64,000 nt of DNA from Fundidesulfovibrio putealis DSM 16056 (GCF_000429325.1 NZ_AUBQ01000005.1:344469-408468); one strand, 5' to 3'. Positions 54,432 through 63,874 are shown, counted from the first letter of the stretch. Numbers and translations: made by a program. The notes: generated from the letters alone by a model not told the origin.

Positions 54432-55703
54432 TCAATCCGGGACGTTCCTGGGCTGGTCGAATCCCTTCCGGGCGAACACCGCGCACAGGATGAATGCCGC
54501 AAGGCTGGCTGCGGCTCCGGCTGCCAGAAAGCCCGCATCCCCCATAAGCTGCGTGGCCCAGACGCCGAGTATAGGCCCCAGGAAGTTGCCCATCTGCTGG
54601 AACATGCTGAGCAGGTTGGTGTTCACGGCCTGGAAGCGCTTGTGCGAGATGGAGAACATGAGCGAGTTGAGCATCGGGGACCCGACCCCCATGCCCGCGC
54701 CCAGCACCAGGGCGGCGGCGTAGGCCTGCACGGGGCCGCCTGCCGTTGCGGTGAGCACGCAGCCAGCCCCGGCCAGGGCGAAGGCCAGCATGATCAGGCG
54801 CGTTTTGCGCACCTTGTCGAACAGGTTCATGGCCAGAAGCCGTATGATCATGATGCAGCCCATCTGGATGCTGAAGAACGTGCCCACGTTGGCGATGGAC
54901 CGGGCCTGGAAGAAGGCTTTGGTCAAAAAGAACACCGTGCTGAACATGATCAGGTACAGGGTGGTCATGCACAGCATCATGGCCACCGGGGGCAGGGCGG
55001 CGTTTTGCAGCATGCCCCGGAAGGTGACGACGCTATCCCGGCGATCATCCGTCTGGACAGCTCCGGGAGAGCCCGTCGTCCCCAGGGCATCCTGGTTTGC
55101 TGCGGCTTCGCGCGCCGCGACCTTCCCGGCGATGCGCCGCCCCACCGTGAGCATCAGCACCAGCGCGGGCAGAAGCGACAGCGACATGAGCATGTAGCCC
55201 TGCGCCATCTGCTCCAGATTGCGTGTGAAGGGGTCGAAGGCCGCAGGGACCACGCAGAAGGGCAGGAGTCCGGCCAGGGAATACAGGCCGAAGGCCCTCC
55301 CCGACAGCCCCGGCGGGATGATGCGCACGAACAGCGTGGTTGCCGAGGTGAGCATGAGCGAGAACCCCAGGCCGTTGCCCAGGCGAAGCGCCAGTATCTC
55401 CATGGGCGAAGCGGCGCGCAGGTAGCAGTAGCCGCAGATCATGAGCACAACCGCCCCGGCGCAGGCGCAGGGCGGGGCGCGGCGCACGGTCATGAGGGGG
55501 CTCAGCACCAGGAAAAAGGCGATGGTGGACAGCGAGGACGCGCCGATGAGGAATCCGCGCCACTCCTGCCCGATGCCAAGCATCCCCAGGTACACGTCCA
55601 GGCTGTAGAACACCGTGGTGTTGCAGTAGATAAAGAACACCAGCAGGCACAGGGTCACGAACTCGAAGGAGAAGAGGCGGGGGCCGCCTGACGGATGGCT
55701 CAT
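54432..55703 (-). CDS. MFS transporter
   Basis: 423 residues, about 12 TM segments in two halves. The second half opens after a soluble loop (ANQDALGTTGSPGAVQTDDR). LRLGNGLGFSLMLTSATTLFVR and GLYSLAGLLPF are MFS-typical. The start overlaps the tetR stop by 4 nt (ATGA), so expression is coupled to that regulator, suggesting a drug or metabolite exporter. The substrate is unknown. Confidence 0.88.
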   Translation of the reverse strand: MSHPSGGPRLFSFEFVTLCLLVFFIYCNTTVFYSLDVYLGMLGIGQEWRGFLIGASSLSTIAFFLVLSPLMTVRRAPPCACAGAVVLMICGYCYLRAASPMEILALRLGNGLGFSLMLTSATTLFVRIIPPGLSGRAFGLYSLAGLLPFCVVPAAFDPFTRNLEQMAQGYMLMSLSLLPALVLMLTVGRRIAGKVAAREAAANQDALGTTGSPGAVQTDDRRDSVVTFRGMLQNAALPPVAMMLCMTTLYLIMFSTVFFLTKAFFQARSIANVGTFFSIQMGCIMIIRLLAMNLFDKVRKTRLIMLAFALAGAGCVLTATAGGPVQAYAAALVLGAGMGVGSPMLNSLMFSISHKRFQAVNTNLLSMFQQMGNFLGPILGVWATQLMGDAGFLAAGAAASLAAFILCAVFARKGFDQPRNVPD

Positions 55704-56377
55704 TGGTCTGCGGGCTCCTGGCCGGTGACGCCGTGCAGGGCGAATTGCGAGACGATGCGGGCGATCTGCGCCGCGTTATCCGGGGTGTAGGTTTCAAGGC
55801 CGGTCCACTGCAGGAAGGCCGTGCGGCTCCTGGACAGGGCGCTGACCATGGCGAAGAGGCCAAAGGCCAGGGTGCGGGCCTCCAGGCTGTGCTCCTCGCG
55901 GCCCGTGGCCTGGGCGATAACGCGGGCGTAGGCCTCCACCACGGGGAGGATTGCCTGGGCGTAGATGCGCTCGAAGGCCTCGCTCGGGGCGACCATTTCC
56001 CGCTGGATGAGCAGGCTCATCCAGAGTGATCGTTTGACGGTGAGGACCTTGGTCACCAGCCGGGTGAGCATGTCCCCGGCGGCCTGGGCGGCCTGTTCGC
56101 GCGGCGCTTCGGGGGCAAGGCCGCTGGCCGGGGCCAGGGTGTCCGCGTAGATGGCGGCCAGGCTCTCGGCCACGTGGTCGATGACGGCGGCGTAGAGGCC
56201 AGCCTTGCCACCGAAGTGGAAGCTGACGGCTGCGGAGTTGGCCTCGCAGGCCGTGGCCAGCTCGCGGATGGAGACCCCCTCGAAGCCTTTTTGGGCGAAA
56301 AGGCGCAGGCCTTCCTCGATGAGGCGTTCGCGGGTGCGCTGGCCGCGCAGGGTGCGCTGGTCGGTTCGGGCGGTCAT
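55700..56377 (-). CDS. TetR/AcrR family regulator (CerR-type C-terminus)
   Basis: 225 residues. HTH: RTRERLIEEGLRLFAQKGFEGVSIRELATACEANSAAVSFHFGGKAGLY. The C-terminal domain (VLTVKRSLWMSLLIQREMVAPSEAFERIY) resembles the CerR/DUF1956 group. It probably represses itself and the coupled MFS gene. A short TTTTAAA-containing AT stretch upstream near 56440 may hold the promoter. Confidence 0.88.
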   Translation of the reverse strand: MTARTDQRTLRGQRTRERLIEEGLRLFAQKGFEGVSIRELATACEANSAAVSFHFGGKAGLYAAVIDHVAESLAAIYADTLAPASGLAPEAPREQAAQAAGDMLTRLVTKVLTVKRSLWMSLLIQREMVAPSEAFERIYAQAILPVVEAYARVIAQATGREEHSLEARTLAFGLFAMVSALSRSRTAFLQWTGLETYTPDNAAQIARIVSQFALHGVTGQEPADQ

Positions 56378-56479
56378 GGCGTCTCCTTGACGATGCGAGA
56401 CGCTCAGGTATGCCCGGCCAGGAACTTAGTCAATCGTTTGTTTTAAATGTTTGGGGGCGCGGGAATCAGGCGCGCAGGC

Positions 56480-56520
56480 AAAGAAAGCCCCCGGACGCCA
56501 TTGGCTGGCGTCCGGGGGCT
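56480..56520 (-). terminator. Terminator of the dipeptidase gene
   Basis: 15-bp perfect stem AGCCCCCGGACGCCA / TGGCGTCCGGGGGCT (56486-56500 and 56506-56520), loop of 5; on minus it is followed by TTTCTTTG. It separates the dipeptidase gene from the tetR-MFS operon. Confidence 0.85.
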
Positions 56521-56579
56521 GGAGTTGTTGTGCGCGCTGCGGGATGGCCGCAACGGGCGGAGCCGTTTGGGGGGGCGGC

Positions 56580-57344
56580 CTATTTGGCGGGCGCGGCCAC
56601 CGGGAAGTCGAAATAGGTGTCCGGGAAGGGCTCCTTCTTCAGTGTGAAGTGCCACCACTCGGCCTCGTAGGGCGCAAACCCGTGTTTTTCCATGAGGGTG
56701 CGCAGCAGAAGCCTGTTGTGCCGGGCCACCAGGGGTACGTCGTTCGACAGCGGGGCTGATTTGGGGTCCATGCAGTCAAACCCTGTGCCCATGTCCAAAG
56801 CGCCGTCGTTGAAGCGCACGTCGTAGGGCGCGGTGCAGGGCTTGAGCTCCTGGCCCGGCGTGTAGGACTCGCCGGGGCGCGGCGGCCAGGGGATTATGGT
56901 CAGGTCCACGGTGGAGCCGCGCGAGTGGCCCGATTTCAGGGCCACGTAGCCCTTGTCGAAAAAGTCTTTCTTGTCCTCGGCGGGATAGAACTCGTTTTTG
57001 GCGATCTGGTCGCTTATGGCCTTGCTCCAGGCCGCGAAGTCGGCCACGGCGCGCTTGGGGCGGTAGCCGTCGTAGACCTTGAGCCCGAAGCCCGAGGCGT
57101 TCAGTTCCTCCTGCACGGCTTTGAGGGCATTGGCCGCTTCCAGGGTGAGGATGCACTCGGGGGCGTCGTAGCCTTTGACCGGGCGGCCCAGGAAGTTGTG
57201 CCACCCGGCGTAGCGGATGTCCTGGACGATGTCCGGGGCCACGTCACGCAGATACACGAAGCGCGCAGGCAGGCCCTCGGCGGCGGTGGCGGGCACGGAC
57301 GAGAAGGACAGGACGAACAGGATGGCCAGAAAGATGGTGCGCAC
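56580..57344 (-). CDS. Exported D-Ala-D-Ala dipeptidase (VanX/DdpX family, M15D)
   Basis: 254 residues from GTG 57344, GGAGG 5 nt upstream, giving a signal peptide (MRTIFLAILFVLSFSSVPATAA). Zn ligands H140 and D147 in SGHSRGSTVDLTI, the VanX Arg in YDGYRPKRAV (R95), and the catalytic Glu and third ligand in EAEWWHF near 230 are present. Hydrolyses D-Ala-D-Ala dipeptide. A periplasmic copy points to peptidoglycan recycling or D-amino acid use rather than vancomycin resistance, and no van genes are near. Confidence 0.92.
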   Translation of the reverse strand: MRTIFLAILFVLSFSSVPATAAEGLPARFVYLRDVAPDIVQDIRYAGWHNFLGRPVKGYDAPECILTLEAANALKAVQEELNASGFGLKVYDGYRPKRAVADFAAWSKAISDQIAKNEFYPAEDKKDFFDKGYVALKSGHSRGSTVDLTIIPWPPRPGESYTPGQELKPCTAPYDVRFNDGALDMGTGFDCMDPKSAPLSNDVPLVARHNRLLLRTLMEKHGFAPYEAEWWHFTLKKEPFPDTYFDFPVAAPAK

Positions 57345-57385
57345 GGCGCCCTCCACTGCGGAACGAAAAAGGATGATGACGCTTT

Positions 57386-57784
57386 TCAGGAGATCAGGCC
57401 GAACTTGCGCAGTTCGTCCACCAAAACATCGGGTGTGACCGGCTTGGTGAGGAAGCTCATGGCTCCTCCCTGGAAAAAGGCCCGGTTCACGTTTCGCGAG
57501 TCGCTGAGGGCCGAGACCATGACCACGGCGGCCTCGGCTTCCCCCCGGACCCCGGCCTCGCGCTCCAGGTTGCGCAGCTTCTGCAGGGTCTGGTGGCCGT
57601 CCATGCCGGGCATGCAGATGTCCACCAGCACGGCGTCGAAGGGTTTCTCCTCCTCGATGGCCTGGGCGAACGCGCACAGGCCCTCCGCCCCGCTGGCGGC
57701 CGAGATGGTGCTGGCGTGGGGGGCGAGGACTTCCTCGAAATAGAGGCGTGTGAACGGATCGTCGTCTATGATGAGCGCGCGCAT
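57386..57784 (-). CDS. Stand-alone response regulator receiver
   Basis: 132 residues from ATG 57784 (GGAG 5 nt upstream). Acidic pocket IIDDDPF, phospho-acceptor D55 in VLVDICMPGMDG, Thr/Ser switch (VSALSD) and lysine in FLTKPVTPD. No output domain, so it acts by protein contact like CheY. The hybrid kinase at 51.4 kb is the closest histidine kinase, but no pairing is shown. It is followed by the dipeptidase gene after 41 nt. Confidence 0.93.
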   Translation of the reverse strand: MRALIIDDDPFTRLYFEEVLAPHASTISAASGAEGLCAFAQAIEEEKPFDAVLVDICMPGMDGHQTLQKLRNLEREAGVRGEAEAAVVMVSALSDSRNVNRAFFQGGAMSFLTKPVTPDVLVDELRKFGLIS

Positions 57785-57916
57785 GGTTACTCCAACCCGC
57801 GCGCACATACATGTTCACCCGGATGGTGTCAAAACGGGACCTGAAGTATCCCGATCAGGACCCAGACGGGCGTCACGTTTCATTTCAAGGCAGGACTTTG
57901 CCCGACGAAGGCCCCG

Positions 57917-58162
57917 CTAGCCGAAGGGATTGCCGGAATCTTTCGGCGGGGCCGCGTTCAGGAAGCCCCCCGTGCGCGACAGGCGCGCGGCGCTCACCGG
58001 GGCGCTGGCCAGCCCGCAGAAGCCGGGGGCGCTCTCGCCGTCCTCCTCGCCCATCCAGCGCCACATCATGCACTGAGCGCCCTGGCAGAAGCGCAGCTTG
58101 CCGTCGGGCGTGGTCAGCAGGGGACAGAAAAGAAACCGCGCGTCTTTTTCCAGCGTAGGCAT
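57917..58162 (-). CDS. Small cysteine-containing hypothetical protein
   Basis: 81 residues. The start overlaps the SpoIIE stop by one nucleotide (TGATG). Four cysteines are arranged FCPLL, FCQGAQCMMWRWMGEE, GFCGLA; spacing C-x4-C with WRW could hold a metal or Fe-S cluster, but no family is identified. The hydrophilic C-terminus ends DSGNPFG. Coupling to the phosphatase gene suggests a partner role (inference). Confidence 0.65.
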   Translation of the reverse strand: MPTLEKDARFLFCPLLTTPDGKLRFCQGAQCMMWRWMGEEDGESAPGFCGLASAPVSAARLSRTGGFLNAAPPKDSGNPFG

Positions 58163-60153
58163 CAGGCGTCTCCGGTTTTGACGGTCTTTATCACCATGAG
58201 GGTCACGTCGTCTTCGGCGGGGACGTCCCCGCGAAAGTCGTTCCAGGCGGCAAGCAGCGTGTCCAGGATGTTCTGCGCGGTGCTTGGGGCGTGTTCGCGC
58301 AGGACGGCGCGCACGCGCTCCTTGCCGAACATGGAGCCGTCCGGCCCGCGCGCCTCCCACAGGCCGTCGGAGCCGATGAGCAGCACGTCGCCGCATTGCG
58401 GCATGGGCTGCGAGTTCTCCTGGAAGGTCCGGTCGTCAAGGACGCCCAGCGGGATTCCCGGCCCGCCCAGCTCCTGGAAGTCGTCCGTGGCGGCGCGGTA
58501 GAGGATGGCCGGGTCGTGCCCGGCGCGCACCCAGCGCATGATGTTTGATCGCGGGTTGGCCTCCAGGTAGAAGAGCGTCATGAACCGGCCCGTGTCGCCC
58601 GTATCCAGGGACAGGAAGCGGTTCACGTCGGTTATCACCTGGGCGGGCGTGCCGGGCTGGCGCACCCGCATGCGCAGATAGGCCCGCGCCGTGGCCATCA
58701 GGAGCGCCGCGTCCAGGCCGTGTCCGGTGACGTCCCCCACCAGCAGGGCGGTGCGGTCGGGGTTGTCGTGGGCGGCGGGGATCACGTCGAAGGAGTCGCC
58801 CCCGGTCTCCTGGCAGGGGATGCTCACGGCTGCCAGATCGAGCCCTGCCAGGGCGGGCATCTCGTCCGGTATGAGCCGCTGGTGCACCTCGCGGGCCAGG
58901 ACCATGGCCTGCTTCAGGCGCGTGCTTTCCTCAATCTCCGGGACCATCTCGTTGAAGACCTTGCCCAGTTCCATGAACTCGCGCCCGCCCGATGGCGTGA
59001 CGCGCACGGAGAAGTCGCCCTCGCCCAGGCGGTCGGCCATGTCGGCCAGGTCCGAGAGGGGGCGGGTGAACGAGCGCGACACGAAAAGCGCGGCCACGCC
59101 GACCACCGCCAGCGCCGCCAGGAACATGACCAGCGTCTGGCCCATCTGGGTCTGGACGCGTTCCTTGATGTACTCGGAGGCCCGGACGGCGTCGGCGGCC
59201 ACGTCTGTCTTGGGCGCGGAGAGCACCAGGGCCATGCCCTTCACGCCCACGGGAGCGTAGGCCCAGATGAAATCCTTGGTGCCAAGCTCCGCCTGGCGGA
59301 CCTCGCTCATGCCTTTGCCCAGGTCATCGAGGATGTTGCGCAGCTCCTGCGGGTCGTCCGGGGTGAGCCACACCGGTTCGGCCAGGCCCATCATGCCCAT
59401 GCGCCGCCCCTTGCCGTGCCCGCCCTCGGGCGCTTCGCCGCCGTCCTGGGGGTCGGTGCGCCCGATGACCCGCAACCCCTTCACTGCTGAGTCCGGGTGG
59501 TCGTAGGCCACCAGATAGGTGCGCAGGCGATCCGAGAGGCTGGAGGTGTGCACCGAGCTCATGCCGCCGATGGCCAGGGGGGCCATCACCGCCGTGACGC
59601 CCACGGCCTGCCCCGAGGCGTCGCGCACGGGAACCGACAGCGTGACCCCGATGCGCCGCGTGACCGGATCGATCACCGGCGCGGTCCACACGGCCCCGTT
59701 CTCGCGCATGGCCAGTTGGTACCAGGCGGCCTCGCGCCCGTCGAAACGCCTGGGGAGCTTCACTTCGGCGGAAGCTTCCAGGCGTCCGTCCGCGAACACG
59801 GTGAGCTGGCCGACCGTTTCCCGCACCGGGATGCTCATGGATTTGCGGTAGGCCTCGGCCAGCCGGACGGAGAGATCAGGCGTGGACTGCGCGGCCAGGG
59901 CCTTCTCCACCTCGGAGGCCTGCAAGCGCAGGGTCTGCTCCAGCAGCAGCCCCTGGCGGCGCCAGAGTTCGGCGTGGTCCTCCACCATGGTGAGCATCTG
60001 GGATTTGGCCTTGGCCACCAGCGTGTGCTGGCTGCGGGCGATCAGGTCCTGGGTGAGGTGCTTGACCGCGAAGTGGCCGTTTACGCGCAAAAAAAGAATA
60101 GGCAGGACGGAGAGGGCCAGGAGCAGCAGGAACAGCTTGGCCCGGACGCTCAC
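58162..60153 (-). CDS. Membrane sensor SpoIIE/RsbU-type PP2C phosphatase
   Basis: 663 residues from GTG 60153 (GGGAG 7 nt upstream). TM1 at about 5-27, periplasmic dCache-like sensor to about 335, TM2 (LVMFLAALAVVGVAALFV), HAMP (FTRPLSDLADMADRLGEGDFSVRV), then the SpoIIE domain with DVTGHGLDAALLMATARAYLR, GIPLGVLDD and GSDGLWEARG metal-binding aspartates. It dephosphorylates an anti-sigma antagonist in partner-switching systems; no STAS or anti-sigma gene is adjacent. Its GTGA start overlaps a 22-codon ORF. Confidence 0.93.
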   Translation of the reverse strand: MSVRAKLFLLLLALSVLPILFLRVNGHFAVKHLTQDLIARSQHTLVAKAKSQMLTMVEDHAELWRRQGLLLEQTLRLQASEVEKALAAQSTPDLSVRLAEAYRKSMSIPVRETVGQLTVFADGRLEASAEVKLPRRFDGREAAWYQLAMRENGAVWTAPVIDPVTRRIGVTLSVPVRDASGQAVGVTAVMAPLAIGGMSSVHTSSLSDRLRTYLVAYDHPDSAVKGLRVIGRTDPQDGGEAPEGGHGKGRRMGMMGLAEPVWLTPDDPQELRNILDDLGKGMSEVRQAELGTKDFIWAYAPVGVKGMALVLSAPKTDVAADAVRASEYIKERVQTQMGQTLVMFLAALAVVGVAALFVSRSFTRPLSDLADMADRLGEGDFSVRVTPSGGREFMELGKVFNEMVPEIEESTRLKQAMVLAREVHQRLIPDEMPALAGLDLAAVSIPCQETGGDSFDVIPAAHDNPDRTALLVGDVTGHGLDAALLMATARAYLRMRVRQPGTPAQVITDVNRFLSLDTGDTGRFMTLFYLEANPRSNIMRWVRAGHDPAILYRAATDDFQELGGPGIPLGVLDDRTFQENSQPMPQCGDVLLIGSDGLWEARGPDGSMFGKERVRAVLREHAPSTAQNILDTLLAAWNDFRGDVPAEDDVTLMVIKTVKTGDA

Positions 60154-60218
60154 GGCGCTTCTCCCTGCCTCGTAGCCTTGGGGGCGGACGGTTGATTCGG
60201 GATGCTCAGGTGGCTCAT
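60150..60218 (-). CDS. 22-codon bridging ORF between uvrD and the SpoIIE gene
   Basis: ATG 60218 overlaps the uvrD stop (ATGA), and its TGA overlaps the GTG of the phosphatase gene (GTGA). Product MSHLSIPNQPSAPKATRQGE plus two residues; no recognisable domain. The exact 4-nt overlap at both ends suggests a translational relay or a tiny protein, though chance is possible. Confidence 0.3.
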   Translation of the reverse strand: MSHLSIPNQPSAPKATRQGEAP

Positions 60219-62431
60219 GGCTCCATCTCCAGGTATTCGCTCAGGATGACCTTCATGCCGAACCCCGGGAAGTTCACCCTGCATTTGCCGTCGTCCAGGC
60301 GGGCCACCACCTTGCCGCGCCCGAAGATGCGGTGCTGGCAGAAGCCCAGGGGGCCGTCGCCCATTGCCGAGGGCGAGGAGGCCAGGGCCGAGCGGGCTTC
60401 AGGTTCCGGGATGGGCGCGTGTAACGACGTTGTCCGCCTTGGTGATTCGAAGCGCGTCGGGGAGCCGCAGCCGCAGTTTCCGCTGGACGATCCGAAAGAC
60501 GAGCTCGAAGACGCCGACGCGGCGGTCAGGCTGCCCGAGAAGGTCTCGCGCAGCTCCGAATACAGGGCGCGCGGCAGTTCGCGCACGAAGATGCTGGGCA
60601 TGGCGGGCTGGGAGCCGCCCCCGGCGCGGTTGTAGATGGTGCCGGGCACGAAGAGCGTCAGTTCGTCCTTGGCGCGGGTGCAGGCCACGTACAGAAGCCG
60701 CCGTTCCTCCTCCAGATCTTCGGGCCGGGCCAGGGCGTGGCGCGAGGGGAAGCGGTCGTCCACCAGATCCAGAAGCAGCACGGCGGGCCACTCCAACCCC
60801 TTGGCCGAGTGCACGGTGGAGAGCACCACCGCGTCCTCCCGGACGCCTTTCTGCTCCTCCGCCGGGTTCTCCAGGGCCAGGTCGGCCAGGAACTGCTCCA
60901 TGTGGGCGTAGGTGGCGGCGATCTGCCCCAGCTGCTCAAGTCCCGCCAGGCGGCGCGGAAAGTCCTCGGGGTGCAGATGCGTGAGCGTGGGCGTGTAGAA
61001 GGTCACGGCCCGGTCCAGCAGGGCGGCAGGCCCGCCCGGATCGGCGCGCAGGTCTTCGAGGAACGCGAACAGGGCCTCCAGGCCGGGGTTCTTTTTGCGC
61101 TGGGCGGCCAACACGCCTTGATCGTTGTCGCGCACGGCGGCGGCGATCTTCATGGCGGTCTTCTCGCCGATCTTGTCCACCAGGGTGAGCACGCGCTTCC
61201 AGGCCACGGCGTCGCGCGGGTTGTGCAGGACGCGCAGGTAGGCCACGGCGTCCTTGACGTGGGCGGCCTCGGAGAAGCGCAGGCCCCCGTACTTCTGGAA
61301 GGCGATGCCTTCCTTGTTCAGCGCCAGCTCCAGCGCGTAGGACTGGTACCCGGCCCGAAACAGCACCGCGATCTCGCAGGCCATGTAGCGCTTTCGCAGC
61401 TCGCGGATGCGGTCGGCGGCCAGCTTGGCCTGGGTCTGGTCGGAGTAGGCCTTGACGATCTCGGGCAGTGGGCCTTCGGTGCGGTCGGTGAAGAGGTTCT
61501 TCTCGAAGCGGTCCTTGGCCTGGCTCAGGATGGAGTTGGTCAGGTCCAGGATGGGCTGGGTGGAGCGGTAGTTCTGCTCCAGGCGCACCACGCGCGTGCC
61601 CTCGTAGATGCGGGGGAAGGACAAAATGTTCTCCACGTTGGCCCCACGGAAGGCGTAGATGGACTGGGCGTCGTCGCCGACAGCCATCACGTTGCCCGCC
61701 TCGCCCGCCAGGAGCTTCACCAGGCGCGCCTGCACCATGTTGGTGTCCTGGTATTCGTCCACCATGATGTAGCGGTGGCGGGCGCGAAGCGCCTCCAGCA
61801 GCTCCGGGTTCTCCACCAGCACGCGCTCCAGGGTGAAGAGCATGTCGTCGTAGTCCAGCAGGCCGTGGTTGCGCTTGTATTCCTCGTAGCCCTCGGCCAG
61901 CTGCTCCAGGGCCGAGGCGTGGGGCAGGAGCTGGTAGGACTCGCGCGAGAGCACCTCGTGGATGGACAATTCTTTATTGCGGGACTTGCCGATGAGCTCC
62001 AGCACGAAGCCCTTCTTGGGGAAGCTCTTGTCGCCCTTGCCCAGGCCCTTCTCGCCCATCACCAGCCCCATGACGTCTTCCGCGTCGCCCCGGTCCATGA
62101 TGGTCAGCGATCCGGGATAACCCACGGCCTGGGGATAACGCCTGAGCGTGGCGAAGGAGAAGGCGTGGAACGTGCCGCCCTGCACGCCGCCCAGGGCCAT
62201 GCCCAGGAGCTTTTCGGCGCGGTGGAGCATTTCCGTGGCGGCCTTGCGGGTGAAGGTGAGCAGCAGGATGGAGGAGGGCTCAACGCCCAGGCTCACCAGC
62301 CGGGCGAGGCGATGCACCAGGGTGCGCGTCTTGCCGGAACCGGCTCCGGCGATGACCAGCACCGGCCCGTCGGTGGCCATCACGGCCTCGAGCTGGGCCG
62401 GGTTCAGCTGGCTCTTGAAGTCTATGGGCAT
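60215..62431 (-). CDS. UvrD/PcrA/Rep-family SF1 DNA helicase
   Basis: 738 residues from ATG 62431. Motif Q/I (LNPAQLEAVMATDGPVLVIAGAGSGKTRTL, K34), II (VDEYQDTNMVQARLVKLL), III (GDDAQSIYAFRGA), IV (LEQNYRST), V/VI (TVHSAKGLEWPAVLLL and RRLLYVACTRAKDEL) are complete. ATP-dependent 3'-5' unwinding in repair and replication restart. The C-terminus has a Ser-rich linker (SSSSSFGSSSGNCGCGS), then RIFGRGKVVARLDDGKCRVNF, as in PcrA/UvrD Tudor-like ends. It starts 7 nt after the phosphodiesterase gene. Confidence 0.94.
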   Translation of the reverse strand: MPIDFKSQLNPAQLEAVMATDGPVLVIAGAGSGKTRTLVHRLARLVSLGVEPSSILLLTFTRKAATEMLHRAEKLLGMALGGVQGGTFHAFSFATLRRYPQAVGYPGSLTIMDRGDAEDVMGLVMGEKGLGKGDKSFPKKGFVLELIGKSRNKELSIHEVLSRESYQLLPHASALEQLAEGYEEYKRNHGLLDYDDMLFTLERVLVENPELLEALRARHRYIMVDEYQDTNMVQARLVKLLAGEAGNVMAVGDDAQSIYAFRGANVENILSFPRIYEGTRVVRLEQNYRSTQPILDLTNSILSQAKDRFEKNLFTDRTEGPLPEIVKAYSDQTQAKLAADRIRELRKRYMACEIAVLFRAGYQSYALELALNKEGIAFQKYGGLRFSEAAHVKDAVAYLRVLHNPRDAVAWKRVLTLVDKIGEKTAMKIAAAVRDNDQGVLAAQRKKNPGLEALFAFLEDLRADPGGPAALLDRAVTFYTPTLTHLHPEDFPRRLAGLEQLGQIAATYAHMEQFLADLALENPAEEQKGVREDAVVLSTVHSAKGLEWPAVLLLDLVDDRFPSRHALARPEDLEEERRLLYVACTRAKDELTLFVPGTIYNRAGGGSQPAMPSIFVRELPRALYSELRETFSGSLTAASASSSSSFGSSSGNCGCGSPTRFESPRRTTSLHAPIPEPEARSALASSPSAMGDGPLGFCQHRIFGRGKVVARLDDGKCRVNFPGFGMKVILSEYLEMEP

Positions 62432-62438
62432 GGCGTTC

Positions 62439-63746
62439 TTACGCCTCCAGCCCGAAATACGTGAACATCTCGCGTCCGGCCTCGCTGACCGTGGCGGGCG
62501 AGCTGCCCTGCGAGTCGTAATAGAAGGCGTCGCCAGCCGTGTGCACCCCAAAGCGTCCGTGCAGGCCGCAGAGCTGGAGCCGGTCGAACTTGCCGGTCAG
62601 GGCGTAGCCGGGGCGCGCCTCGCAGATCAGGTCAGGAGCCTTGAAGGTGAAGGGGCCGGAGTAGATCTCGCGCGGATCGTGCACGGCGGCCATGATGGGC
62701 TTGCCCTCATGGCTGAGTTCCATCAGCGAGGCCTTCAGCTCGTCTTTCAACTTGTCGGCGATGTACTGGTGGAAGACGCCGCGCGCGAAGCGTTCCTTGA
62801 CGTTTATGAAGATGCGGCCCGGGTCCAGGGCGAAGGCTGCGGACTCGTGCGGGGCGATGGCCTGGCTGTCGTACTCGTTGGTCCCCCGGTCCTTCAGCGT
62901 CAGGATACCCTGGGACATGAGCCACACGTTCAGGTCCACTTCGGTTATGCACTCGGTGAAGCCGTGGTCGGCCAGCACGATGAGGCGTTTGGGGCCTTTC
63001 AGTGCGTCAAACCGCTCCAGCACCAGGCCGATCACGCGGTCCCACTCCGCCAAAAACTCCATGAAGGCCCCGTGCAGGGCGTGCTGCGGATTGGCCACGG
63101 CGGGATAGAAGAAATGGAACAGCCGGTCCGTCTCGGTGAGCACCAGCATGAACAGGTCCCAGGAGAGGTCCGGCCAGAAGAGTTCCAGGGCTCTTGCGCG
63201 CGAGCGAAGCGTGGCCCGCACCTGGGAGAGCAGATAGTCCGGGTCTTTTGCGCCGCGCGTGGTGTCGGCCTCCAGCACGTAGCCCTCGCCGGCCAGGATT
63301 CCCGCCAGGAAGGGCGGATGTACGGCCTTTTGCAGGTCGTGCGCCACGAACCCGGCCACCATCATGCCGGGGATGGGCTTGGCCGGGTAGGCTCCGGGCA
63401 GGTTCAGCACCTTGGAGGTCAGGCCCTTCTCGCCCATGCGCTCGAAAATCGAGGAGGCCTTGATGGCCGAGGAGTCCACCAGCGACTGGGCGTAGCTGGC
63501 CGGATCGATCTGCGAGAACCCGAACACGCCGTGCCCGCCGGGGTTCTTGCCGGTGACGAACGAAGCCCAGTTCACCGGGGACAGCTCGGGCAGTTCGGCG
63601 CGGATGGCGCGGGCGTTGGAGGAGAGGGCCAGCGTCGCCAGATTGGGCAGTGAGCCGTCACGGCAGAGCGATTGCGCGAGAGAGAAGGGCAGTCCGTCCA
63701 GGCCGAGAACCACGAGGCGTGTGCGCCCATTGAGTTGATCGTGCAT
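62439..63746 (-). CDS. Type I phosphodiesterase / nucleotide pyrophosphatase family protein
   Basis: 435 residues from ATG 63746 (63758 and 63782 are in frame). VVLGLDGLPFSLAQSL (first metal Asp), SPVNWASFVTGKNPGGHGVFGF (nucleophile Thr/Ser region), LTETDRLFHFF and VLADHGFTE (metal Asp-His) match the alkaline phosphatase superfamily type I phosphodiesterase group. Homologues handle nucleotides or phospholipid-like substrates; no specific substrate can be assigned. It leads a minus-strand series with uvrD. Confidence 0.85.
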   Translation of the reverse strand: MHDQLNGRTRLVVLGLDGLPFSLAQSLCRDGSLPNLATLALSSNARAIRAELPELSPVNWASFVTGKNPGGHGVFGFSQIDPASYAQSLVDSSAIKASSIFERMGEKGLTSKVLNLPGAYPAKPIPGMMVAGFVAHDLQKAVHPPFLAGILAGEGYVLEADTTRGAKDPDYLLSQVRATLRSRARALELFWPDLSWDLFMLVLTETDRLFHFFYPAVANPQHALHGAFMEFLAEWDRVIGLVLERFDALKGPKRLIVLADHGFTECITEVDLNVWLMSQGILTLKDRGTNEYDSQAIAPHESAAFALDPGRIFINVKERFARGVFHQYIADKLKDELKASLMELSHEGKPIMAAVHDPREIYSGPFTFKAPDLICEARPGYALTGKFDRLQLCGLHGRFGVHTAGDAFYYDSQGSSPATVSEAGREMFTYFGLEA

Positions 63747-63874
63747 GGGGCATCCCATATCAGCACGAGGGCAAAGGGCCAAGAGGCGAGAGGGGCGAAC
63801 GGACGCAGCCCGGCAAAACGGCCCCTCGATTGACGAGCCAGCCGGGCAAGGCTAGAAGTACCGTCTTCCCACAC

